DNA of 64,000 nucleotides. Origin: Agriotes lineatus. Taxonomy: Eukaryota > Arthropoda > Insecta > Coleoptera > Elateridae. Location: the NCBI GenBank assembly GCA_940337035.1, contig CALNHX010001927.1, forward strand, positions 1-64,000, written 5' to 3'. Under the pieces are notes generated by a model. That model was not told the origin of the DNA. It made no database searches and worked only from the letters and a program-made list of their open reading frames with translations. The position numbers were made by a program, and so were the translations under genes. This document shows, one piece after another, positions 12,101 through 24,100 of the stretch. Numbering within the stretch: position 1 is the first letter of the stretch; each line of letters opens with the position of its first letter.

Positions 12101-15100
12101 TCTAAGTTCCAGTTTTTGAATTTAAGCTTCCCGGGTGACGGCCATCTTGGCTTTCTCGCATTTATTTTAATTTAAAAAAAGCTTTCTGCGACTACCCTAG
12201 GCCGGATTCGAACCAGCGATCACAGTATTACGAGTTCGAAGTCTTAACCAACTGAGCTATCGAACATCGTGCTTGAATGCTATTAAAACTTCAACACTTG
12301 CGTGTCGACCTCCCTTGTTTTAAACAAACTATTTTTTGAGAAATATGTTTTATAAGAATGGAAGTACATACCCTGCGGTGTTAAATGATGTGTAGTAATT
12401 TTAAAAAACTGATTTTGCGACTGGATGTGGCATAATTAATTATTATTTATAATTTGTACCTGCTATATGGATGGATTAACGAGATTCTCATTGTCCCTAC
12501 CTACTATATAGGTGGAAATTTCCGATCGGTTGGCGGTAAGAGGTAAAGGCAGATCGTAAATATAAAAACGAGTTACAAATTTGATTTTAATATATTCTTG
12601 AAATACTAAGTATGAAAAGGTCTCATATAATATTATTAAATTATTTATAAAACCGAGGCTATTATCCATTTTTTATATTTGAAATGCTAGAATATGATTA
12701 ATTTTATGCTGCTATGCGTAATTACAAAAGACATTATAGCCCCGAGGAGGCTTTCTATTTTGTCATCCTCAAATGGCCTAACAGGTCGTTGCCTGTCGGC
12801 GTTCAGCTCTTTGGTGTTCGTCACGGAATACGATAACATGAACAAGAAGATAATACGTATTGCTTGAGTAAGAAAGAGATAAACATAAAATGCGTAATTA
12901 TTCGCAATGGTTTTTGCCCCGGGCGCGTTTTCAGTTAACTTGATTGTTAGCACAGACAATGGAATTTGCTATGATATCACCGAATCTGCAGGGGTAATCT
13001 TGTCTACGCTCATCTCGTCCGCATTTATTTAATTTAAAAAAAGCTTTTTGGGGTGGCCCAAGTCGGATTTGAACCCTAGCCACGTGTGAATAATTATTTT
13101 AAATCGCGAAAAGTGTTGAGTAAATAAATGCAATGTATTATAAATACGTAAAACTTTTAGTTATTGTGCGTTTATAAGACGGGTCTTTTGACAAAATGGA
13201 AGAATCAAACTGTGCTATTGTAAATGTACAGATTTTTCACGGTCAATTTGTATATAACAACTTAATGTAAATTGTGTATTGTTTGAAGCTTTCGCGGTTA
13301 CTCGAATTATTCTCCTTAGCATAGAATTTCGGCTTAGACCGCGTAGTATTTGTATATGAACACCCAGCATTTTCTGGCTTAATGTGCCTTGCACCTTGTG
13401 AAGTCGAGCAAAAACCCGCGCGATGGCCATGCTCTTCGGTGGCTCGTGTTGTTTGAGTATCTTGAGAACGAGAATACTTAGACAGATTTGGCCGTTTTGC
13501 TGTTTGTGCATCCATATTCACTAACGTTTCGCAAGACCTTGCAGCTTGCATCATCAGAGTGAAAGTCGCACTTGCATCATCAGAGTGAAAGTCGCACTTG
13601 CGACTTTCACTCTGATGATGCAAGCTGCAAGGTCTTGCGAAACGTTAGTGAATATGGATGCACAAACAGCAAAACGGCCAAATCTGCCTAAGTATTCTCG
13701 TTCTCAAGATACTCAAACAACATGAGCCACCGAAGAGCATGGCCATCGAGCGGGTTTTTGCTCGACTTCACAAGGTACAAGGCACATTAAGCCAGAAAAT
13801 GCTGGGTGTTCATATACAAATACTACGCGGTCTAAGCCGAAATTCTATGCTAAGGAGATTAATGTAAATTGGTAATTTAGAACATTTTAACGAAAACAGC
13901 GACTTCTTTCGGAATAAACTGTTTCTTCTCACCACGGAACCCTTGCAGATCTATGAATGCACTGACCATACTGACGAAATGTTTGAGAATGACTAAATTT
14001 TAAAAATTGTTGTTGGATTTTCGATATAATGTTACAATTTTTACATCGCTTCACATAAAATTCTACAAAAACAATATTTTTATACAACTTTCATTGAAAA
14101 AATAGTAAAATTTTACGAAAATACGTCTGTGTTGACAACAAATTAATATAAATTTGAATAAAAGCACGCAAAAATTACGAAAAGACGTATGTGTTCACGA
14201 CAAATTAAAATAGATTTGAATAAAAGCACGCAATCCGTTGAAAAAAAATGTTCCGACACCATCAAAACACACAATTTCATTGAAAAATCTTCTACCACAA
14301 GCATCTCGACAAGCAAAATTTCAGTTACGTAGGCTCATTGTTCATTTTTATTACGAAAATTAACTCAAAATTGAACAAAAATCACGCATTTCACATCATC
14401 TCACATAAATTTTTACAAAATCGACATCATGTTACATAAACTATGCATAATTTTGCAAATGTTTTACACTTTTTTCTCTAACTTGTTGCAGTTTTAGCAA
14501 GATTTGAATAAAAAACAGCAATTTCTGCAGCAGTTTTAGTAAGATTTGAATAAAAACACAATATCGCTGAAAAATGTGTTGGTCCACATACATTTTTACA
14601 AAAACTGACATCATGTCACTTGAAATTATACAAAAAACGATATTTTTTACTCAACATACGACGAAAATTGAACAAAAATCACTCAATTACACAGCATCTC
14701 ACATAAATTTTTACAAAATCGCCATCATGTTACATAAACTATGCATAATTTTGCAATTGTTTTACACTTTTTATAAAATGCACCGCTCAAAATTAAAAGA
14801 AATAGCAATTTCATTGAAAAAATCTACTACCACAATCATTTCGATAAACAAAATTCAAAAAATCTTATACTTTTGATGGAAATATATGTATGTTGACCAC
14901 AAATTAACATAATTTTTAAATAAAAACGCGCAATTTGTTGAAAAAAATATTCTGACACCACCAAAACACGCAATTTCATTGAAAAATCTTTTACCACAAG
15001 CATTTCTAGAAGCAAAATTCACGCACTTTCGCTGAAAAACGTTCTGTTCCACATCATCTCACATAAATTTTCACAAAAATCGACATCATGTCACATAAAT

Positions 15101-18100
15101 TATACAAAAACTGACATCATGTCACTTGAAATTATACAAAAAACGATATTTTATTCAACACACGATGAAAATTGAACAAAAATCACGCAATTACAAGCCA
15201 TCTCACATAAATTTTTACAAAAATCGACATCATGTTACATAAACTATGCATAATTTTGCAAATGTTTTACACTTTTTATAAAATGTATCGCTCAAAATTA
15301 AAAGAAATAGCAATTTCGTTGAAAAAATCTTTTTATTTTAGCTTTAGATTTTGTAATTATTGCAGATTCGAGAAAAAACAAAAGCAGACTAGAAATAAAA
15401 AACACAAACACTTTGTAATAAACAAATATATTGTTGTTATTTCGTATAATACTTAATAATATAAATATAAATGTACAGCTGAATGTCTTATTTTCTAAAA
15501 ATTCGCTAGCAATTTACAAAACTGTAGGTTGAGGTGCACAACATTTCAAATTAAAAAGGCTGCAAGTAATAAAATCAGAATTTCATTGTGTCATTTTAAA
15601 GTTTAAGATGCACCCAATCTAGAATTCCCTTCGTTTTTGGTGTTGATGACATCTGCCTTAGAGGCGTTTTTCTAACGGCCCTTTTTTGGAGGCGTTTCCT
15701 TATCGGCGTTCTTCTGACTGAATTTTTTTGATGTGGACTTGGATGAGTAGCTGGTGTTTTTAATTTATATTCTAAATCGGACTCGCAGTTATCAGTTTCC
15801 ATTTCGGTTTTTCCTGTAGTACCAGTCGGGGTTGGCTTTTTTGCTGTTTAGGTTTAGCTAGCAGCACATTAGCAACGTTAAGGTCTTTGATGTAATCAGC
15901 AAACTGTAGGCGTCCGGGTGGATTAATAGTTTTTCGAGGCCGCAGAGTGTCGTGAATTAAATCGACTATGTTAGACGCCGGTAAAATTTCACCCTTTATA
16001 GTAACGGTACCCCTGTGATCCCAGCTCACATCGCTTGAGGTACTCAAAATGCGTAGGAAAACTTCAGCTTTTTTCTTAAAAGTTTTGGGAAGTGTAGATA
16101 AAATAACGGCATTTGATAGGCTGTCACTGGTTGTTTCAATAGGTATTTTGATTGGCTGCCGAGCCTGGTTTGTGAAATGAAGGAATCGTTGTAACACTTG
16201 ATTGTACTGGATCCATTTATCGTGATCAGTTAATTTGGACTTTAAAACTTTTTGCATTTCGTCATCAAGCTGTGATAATATATTTTTCTCCGCATCATCG
16301 CCAGACTTAAGACGTTGGACAAATTCTGGCGATACAATCAACACCTTCCGCTCTTTGTCCATTTTAGTCGAAAAGGAGCTCAGTCGTTTGTTCTAGTAGA
16401 GCCGTCGTGAATAAACTAGCTTAAAATCAAGACTTTCATAATAAATATATAAAAAAAAATATGACAGGTACGGGAATCGAGCCCGTATTCTCTCTCGAGA
16501 TCAGAGCTTAAATCTGACGCCTTAACCATTCGGCCAACCTGCCTCCCTATATAAACGAGCACTCTCTGCCTAATTAAGAAAACATATAGTTTAAAAAGCC
16601 TTCTACATGCAATTTCATACAATATTTCATATAAATTAAGCCATGTACAAATTTCTAAATCGGTTTTGATATATATTTTATCGAAAGACTTGACCCTCAG
16701 CTGCCGTTTTATTATTTGTAGTGATGCGTCATCGCTGAATTTTACAAGTGCCATCCTGTCTGCGATGTGACGTACGCAATGTCTCCATCCCTTTTTATTT
16801 TAAAATTCTATAAAACCAGAGGCCCGACTGCTGCCTCACTAACACGTTTTAAACCATTGTACACTGTTACCTGATGCGACAGCAGTTTGGACCTCTGGTT
16901 TTATAAAATGTTAAAATAAAAAGGTATGGAAACACTGCGTGCGTCACATCGCAGACAGGATGGCACTTGTAAAATTCAGCGATGACGCATCACGACAAAT
17001 AATAAAATGCCAGCTGTAGGTCAACTCTTTCGATAAAATATATATCAAAACCTGATTTAGAAATTTGTACATGGCTTAATTTATATGAAATATTGTATGA
17101 AATTGCATGTAGAAGGCTTTTTAAACTATATGTTTTCTTAACTAGGCAGAGAGTGCTCGTTTATATAGGGAGGCAGGTTGGCCGAATGGTTAAGGCGTCA
17201 GATTTAAGCTCTGATCTCGAGAGAGAATACGGGTTCGATTCCCGTACCTGTCATATTTTTTTTTATATATTTATTATGAAAGTCTTGATTTTAAGCTAGT
17301 TTATTCACGACGGCTCTACTAGAACAAACGACTGAGCTCCTTTTCGACTAAAATGGACAAAGAGCGGAAGATGTTGATTGTATCGCCGGAATTTGTCCAA
17401 CGTCTTAAGTCTGGCGATGATGCGGAGAAAAATATATTATCACAGCTTGATGACGAAATGCAAAAAGTTTTAAAGTCCAAATTAACTGATCACGATAAAT
17501 GGATCCAGTACAATCAAGTGTTACAACGATTCCTTCATTTCACAAACCAGGCTCGGCAGCCAATCAAAATACCTATTGAAACAACCAGTGACAGCCTATC
17601 AAATGCCGTTATTTTATCTACACTTCCCAAAACTTTTAAGAAAAAAGCTGAAGTTTTCCTACGCATTTTAAGTACCTCAAGCGATGTGAGCTGGGATCAC
17701 AAGGGTACCGTTACTACAAAGGGTGAAATTTTACCGGCGTCTAACATAGTCGATTTAATTCACGACACTCTGGGGCCTCGAAAAACTATTAATCCACCCG
17801 GACGCCTACAGTTTGCTGATTACATCAAAGACCTTAACGTTGCTAATGTGCTGCTAGCTAAACCTAAACAGCAAAAGAAGCCAACCCCAACTGGTACTAC
17901 AGGAAAAACCGAAATGGAAACTGATAACCGCGAGTCCGATTTAGAATATAAATTAAAAACACCAGCTACTCATCCAAGTCCACATCAAAAAGGTTCAGTC
18001 AGAAGAACGCCGATAAGGAAACGCCTCCAAAAAAGGGCCGTTAGAAAAACGCCTCTAAGGCAGATGTCATCAACACCAAAAACGAAGGGAATTCTAGATT

Positions 18101-21100
18101 GGGTGCATCTTAAACTTTAAAATCACACAATAAAATTCTGATTTTATTACTTGCAGCCTTTTTAATTTGAAATGTTGTGCACCTCAAACTACAGTTTTGT
18201 AAATTGCTAGCGAATTTTTAGAAAATAAGACATTCAGCTGTACATTTATATTTATATTATTAAGTATTATACGAAATAAGAACAATATATTTGTTTATTA
18301 CAAAGTGTTTGTGTTTTTTATTTCTAGTCTGCTTTTGTTTTTTCTCGAATCTGCAATAATTACAAAATCTAAAGCTAAAATAAAAAGATTTTTTCAACGC
18401 AATTGCTATTTCTTTTAATTTTGAGCGATACATTTTATAAAAAGTGTAAAACATTTGCAAAATTATGCATAGTTTATGTAACATGATGTCGATTTTTGTA
18501 AAAAATTTATGTGAGATGGCGTGTAATTGCGTGATTTTTGTTCAATTTTCATCGTGTGTTGAATAAAATATCGTTTTTTGTATAATTTCAAGTGACATGA
18601 TGTCAGTTTTTGTATAATTTATGTGACATGATGTCGATTTTTGTGAAAATTTATGTGAGATGATGTGGAACAGAACGTTTTTCAGCGAAAGTGCGTGAAT
18701 TTTGCTTCTAGAAATGCTTGTGGTAATAGATTTTTCAATGAAATTGCGTGTTTTGGTGGTGTCAGAATATTTTTTTCAACGAATTGCGCGTTTTTATTTA
18801 AAAATTATGTTAATTTGTGGTCAACATACATATATTTCCATGAAAAGTATAAGATTTTTTGAATTTTGTTTATCGAAATGATTGTGGTAGTAGATTTTTT
18901 CAATGAAATTGCTATTTCTTTTAATTTTGAGCGGTGCATTTTATAAAAAGTGTAAAACAATTGCAAAATTATGCATAGTTTATGTAACATGATGGCGATT
19001 TTGTAAAAATTTATGTGAGATGCTGTGTAATTGAGTGATTTTTGTTCAATTTTCGTCGTATGTTGAGTAAAAAATGTCGTTTTTTGTATAATTTCAAGTG
19101 ACATGATGTCAGTTTTTGTAAAAATTTATGTGGACCAACACATTTTTCAGCGATATTGTGTTTTTATTCAAATCTTACTAAAACTGCTGCAGAAATTGCT
19201 GTTTTTTATTCAAATCTTGCTAAAACTGCAACAAGTTAGAGAAAAAAGTGTAAAACATTTGCAAAATTATGCATAGTTTATGTAACATGATGTCGATTTT
19301 TGTGGAAATTTATGTGAGATGATGTGGAACAGAACGTTTTTCAGCGAAAGTGCGTGAATTTTGCTTCTAGAAATGCTTGTGGTAATAGATTTTTCAATGA
19401 AATTGCGTGTTTTGGTGGTGTCAGAATATTTTTTTCAACGAATTGCGCGTTTTTATTTAAAAATTATGTAAATTTGTGGTCAACATACATATATTTCCAT
19501 CAAAAGTATAAGATTTTTTGAATTTTGTTTATCGAAATGATTGTGGTAGTAGATTTTTTCAATGAAATTGCTATTTCTTTTAATTTTGAGCGGTGCATTT
19601 TATAAAAAGTGTAAAACAATTGCAAAATTATGCATAGTTTATGTAACATGATGGCGATTTTGTAAAAATTTATGTGAGATGCTGTGTAATTGAGTGATTT
19701 TTGTTCAATTTTCGTCGTATGTTGAGTAAAAAATGTCGTTTTTTGTATAATTTCAAGTGACATGATGTCAGTTTTTGTAAAAATTTATGTGGACCAACAC
19801 ATTTTTCAGCGATATTGTGTTTTTATTCAAATCTTACTAAAACTGCTGCAGAAATTGCTGTTTTTTATTCAAATCTTGCTAAAACTGCAACAAGTTAGAG
19901 AAAAAAGTGTAAAACATTTGCAAAATTATGCATAGTTTATGTAACATGATGTCGATTTTGTAAAAATTTATGTGAGATGATGTGAAATGCGTGATTTTTG
20001 TTCAATTTTGAGTTAATTTTCGTAATAAAAATGAACAATGAGCCTACGTAACTGAAATTTTGCTTGTCGAGATGCTTGTGGTAGAAGATTTTTCAATGAA
20101 ATTGTGTGTTTTGATGGTGTCGGAACATTTTTTTTCAATGGATTGCGTGCTTTTATTCAAATTTATTTTAATTTGTCGTCAACACATACGTCTTTTCGTA
20201 ATTTTTGCGTGCTTTTATTCAAATTTATATTAATTTGTTGTCAACACAGACGTATTTTCGTAAAATTTTACTATTTTTTCAATGAAAGTTGTATAAAAAT
20301 ATTGTTTTTGTAGAATTTTATGTGAAGCGATGTAAAAATTGTAACATTATATCGAAAATCCAACAATTTTTAAAATTTAGTCATTCTCAAACATTTCGTC
20401 AGTATGGTCAGTGCATTCATAGATCTGCAAGGGTTCCGTGGTGAGAAGAAACAGTTTATTCCGAAAGAAGTCGCTGTTTTCGTTAAAATGTTCTAAATTA
20501 CCAATTTACATTAATCTCCTTAGCATAGAATTTCGGCTTAGACCGCGTAGTATTTGTATATGAACACCCAGCATTTTCTGGCTTAATGTGCCTTGTACCT
20601 TGTGAAGTCGAGCAAAAACCCGCTCGATGGCCATGCTCTTCGGTGGCTCATGTTGTTTGAGTATCTTGAGAACGAGAATACTTAGGCAGATTTGGCCGTT
20701 TTGCTGTTTGTGCATCCATATTCACTAACGTTTCGCAAGACCTTGCAGCTTGCATCATCAGAGTGAAAGTCGCAAGTGCGACTTTCACTCTGATGATGCA
20801 AGTGCAACTTTCACTCTGATGATGCAAGCTGCAAGGTCTTGCGAAACGTTAGTGAATATGGATGCACAAACAGCAAAACGGCCAAATCTGTCTAAGTATT
20901 CTCGTTCTCAAGATACTCAAACAACACGAGCCACCGAAGAGCATGGCCATCGAGCGGGTTTTTGCTCGACTTCACAAGGTTCAAGGCACATTAAGCCAGA
21001 AAATGCTGGGTGTTCATATACAAATACTACGCGGTCTAAGCCGAAATTCTATGCTAAGGAGAATAATTCGAGTAACCGCGAAAGCTTCAAACAATACACA

Positions 21101-24100
21101 ATTTACATTAAGTTGTTATATACAAATTGACCGTGAAAAATCTGTACATTTACAATAGCACAGTTTGATTCTTCCATTTTGTCAAAAGACCCGTCTTATA
21201 AACGCACAATAACTAAAAGTTTTACGTATTTATAATACATTGCATTTATTTACTCAACACTTTTCGCGATTTAAAATAATTATTCACACGTGGCTAGGGT
21301 TCAAATCCGACTTGGGCCACCCCAAAAAGCTTTTTTTAAATTAAATAAATGCGGACGAGATGAGCGTAGATAAGATGACCCCTGCAGATTCGGTGATATC
21401 ATAGCAAATTCCATTGTCTGTGCACAATCAAGTTAACTGAAAACGCACCCGGGGCAAAAACCATTGCGAATAATTACGCATTTTATGTTTATCTCTTTCT
21501 TACTCAAGCAATACGTATTATCTTCTTGTTCATGTTATCGTATTCCGTGACGAACACCAAAGAGCTGAACGCCGACAGGCAACGACCTGTTAGGCCATTT
21601 GAGGATGACAAAATAGAAAGCCTCCTCGGGGCTATAATGTCTTTTGTAATTACGCATAGCAGCATAAAATTAATCATATTCTAGCATTTCAAATATAAAA
21701 AATGGATAATAGCCTCGGTTTTATAAATGATTTAATAATATTATATGAGACCTTTTCATACTTAGTATTTCAAAAATATATTAAAATCAAATTTGTAACT
21801 CGTTTTTATATTTACGATCTGCCTTTACCTCTTACCGCCAACCGATCGGAAATTTCCACCTATATAGTAGGTAGGGACAATGAGAATCTCGTTAATCCAT
21901 CCATATAGCAGGTACAAATTATAAATAATAATTAATTATGCCACATCCAGTCGCAAAATCAGTTTTTTAAAATTACTACACATCATTTAACACCGCAGGG
22001 TATGCACTTCCATTCTTATAAAACATATTTCTCAAAAAATAGTTTGTTTAAAACAAGGGAGGTCGACACGCAAGTGTTGAAGTTTTAATAGCATTCAAGC
22101 ACGATGTTCGATAGCTCAGTTGGTTAAGACTTCGAACTCGTAATACTGTGATCGCTGGTTCGAATCCGGCCTAGGGTAGTCGCAGAAAGCTTTTTTTAAA
22201 TTAAAATAAATGCGAGAAAGCCAAGATGGCCGTCACCCGGGAAGCTTAAATTCAAAAACTGGAACTTAGAAGAAAAATTTCAAATTCAAATAGTCGCGCG
22301 AAATTAAATTGACCGCCGTGCATGAGAGAGAGAGAGCAGCTTCGATGAGGGAGACGGAAGATTTAGCAGTTTGAAATTCAAATATTACCGCGAAAATTCA
22401 AAATTAAAAACGACAGCCGTGAGAAGTGCGCGCGCAGAAAACCAAGATGGCCGACGTGTAATTCCAGAAGCAAATTAAAAATGGCCGCGCGTAATTTAAT
22501 CGGAAGCTAATGCGTAATTTAATCAGTAGCACATGTGAAAATTAATTAGATCAAACCGCGAAATTAATTAGGTCAAACCGCGGATTTAATTCGCGGATTT
22601 AATTAGGTCAATCAATTTAATAGTTTGATTGACAGGTGCTCCAGTTTCGGGGGCCCAGTACTACTTAGACACTTTCCATGCTCTAGGGAAATATGCGTGT
22701 GCAAACATTGATTATAAATTTCTGGTAATAGAAACTTTGTAAACACATGCGGCAGTACATCACTTGTTAGGCTCTCTACCCCCGGGGATTTTTTCCGTAA
22801 GATGTTTTCTATTTCTTCTTTTCTAAACAACTCGACATCTTGTGTTTCTATAGGTACTTTAATCTAATCTCTGATTCTTTTGTGTGTTTCGTTATCTTAT
22901 TTGGGATTATCTTCTGGTATAAATTCCGTCATAATACACTCTAGATTACTTTTCATGTCTGTGGTGTATTGTCTGTCAGTCTGTCTGTTTGTTCATCTGT
23001 CTGGCTATCTGCCCGTATGTCTGTATGTCTGTCTGTTTGTTTGCCTGCCTGCCTCGCTGTCTGTCTGTCTGTTGCCGGTATAACTCAAAAATTATTATTT
23101 GTTGGAGGAAGACGATACTTTGCATAATGACTATATACTTTTTTGGCATGAAACCGAAAAAATTTCGGTAAAATATGTACAAGGTGGGCACTTAAAAAAT
23201 AAAATTCTACCTATTTTTGCAAGAAGTATTGCTTATATAATAGTAAAATTTTGCATATAGCTCAGGTTTCTACCCTTGACGAAAACGGACATATTTTAGA
23301 CTCAACGTATACAGGGTGAGCATTTTAAAAAAGTAAAATTTTGTTTATTTTTGCTTTTAGATGAGAAATATATAAAAGTAATAATTTACACATAGCTCAG
23401 ACTTTACCCTTGACGAAAATGGGACTCAAGAGATACAGGATAAAAGTCGGAAGAGACAAAAAAGGGGCAACGAATAAGTACTGTGCGTTTAATGGAGCTG
23501 CATCCTAAAGATCCAAACGGTCTCGTATGACAACGTGGGTCGAGCTTTGAGATCACATTTTCAGGCGTTGAAGCTAGAATCCCAACGCTAAAGATTTTTC
23601 TTTAATTTGAAAATTGATATAATTTTCATTACCAAGGGTTTCTTTTTATTGTTTCAGTATTATTAGAAACGTTAGGATATTTGTACCCACAGTTTTTTTT
23701 TATTTTTTAATTTTTTTAGTATCTCAACATTCACTTCCAAAGGAAATTCTGAGTAAAGCCTTTTACAGATCAAAAAAAGTAACTCCCAAATCTGAAATGT
23801 CTTTTAAATATGCTGAGGTGTATTGACTATTATACGTCTACTTTGCAAGTTAGCTACTTGTAGTTTTGCTTTAACAACATTTATCGTAGTTACAAGGCAC
23901 ATTGTTTTTTACTTTGAGAATATAATTTTTTGAATTTTGAGTCAATTATCATCTCTTAAAATTTGAACATTGTCTAATAGGACTTTCTACCATACTGACA
24001 ATATAGCGACTCGCGATTTTCTATTTGGTACGAGCTAACTTAATTTTGCTTCACGTGTCAAATAAACTAATTTAGAAATGTCAGTTGATGTTTCTAGGTT

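Larger units (their letters stand above)
11611..16833 (+). repeat. left arm of the giant palindrome
   Basis: Reverse complement of 16880-22665. In order from the outside: terminal AGTAGTAGTGGGCCCCCGAA, subterminal CTAATTAA/CGCGG repeats, GCCATCTTGG repeats, tRNA-like pseudogene, nested palindrome (13311-13858), AT-rich long tandem repeat (about 13990-15470), the gene on the minus strand (frameshifted here) and tRNA-Leu near the centre. This arm shows more damage than the right arm. Confidence 0.88.
11611..22665. mobile_element. giant palindromic Polinton-like element, 11,055 bp
   Basis: The element is almost entirely an inverted repeat: left arm 11611-16833, spacer 16834-16879, right arm 16880-22665. 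It has AG...CT termini, a perfect 6-bp target duplication and a clean insertion into a retrotransposon. Arms agree base for base over long stretches but are not identical: the right arm has an extra 659-bp tandem unit, the left an extra ~95 bp near 11850-11940, and substitutions are scattered. Each arm bears one copy of a gene of a family I associate with Polinton/adintovirus-type elements, one tRNA-Leu(UAA), one tRNA-like pseudogene and a nested palindrome. No DNA polymerase B, integrase, ATPase, protease or capsid gene is present, so it must be mobilised in trans. Polinton affiliation is inferred from termini, duplication length and the gene. Confidence 0.68.
16880..22665 (-). repeat. right arm of the giant palindrome
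   Basis: Reverse complement of the left arm, with an extra tandem copy of a 659-bp unit (18664-19322 repeated from 19323). It carries the intact 255-codon gene on the plus strand and a tRNA-Leu with intact internal promoter. It ends GGGCCCAGTACTACT, one mismatch from the left terminus in the first 40 bases. Confidence 0.88.

Noticed and set aside
12687..12959. Possible small membrane protein gene in the left arm
   Set aside because: It has no ATG start, and the mirror copy in the right arm (about 21400-21680) is out of frame by a 2-bp change, so the frame is not conserved.
13215..13867. Short protein frames in the nested palindrome (including a repeated MHKQQNGQICL frame)
   Set aside because: Different overlapping frames are open on both strands of the same palindrome and no domain is recognisable; best explained by the repeat.
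14574..15456. Open frames in the long AT-rich tandem repeat
   Set aside because: They are low-complexity frames repeated with the unit and open in both arms and on both strands, without domain or start context.
11611..22665. Palindrome as a sequencing or assembly artefact (missed hairpin adapter or false inverted join)
   Set aside because: The arms differ by a 659-bp unit, a ~95-bp unit, a frameshift and substitutions. The outer flanks are different halves of one reverse transcriptase, and a perfect 6-bp duplication frames the element.
22880..23191. Open frames rich in Cys/Val/Leu and Gln/Thr/Asp
   Set aside because: They are translations of the (CTGT)n microsatellite on the two strands.
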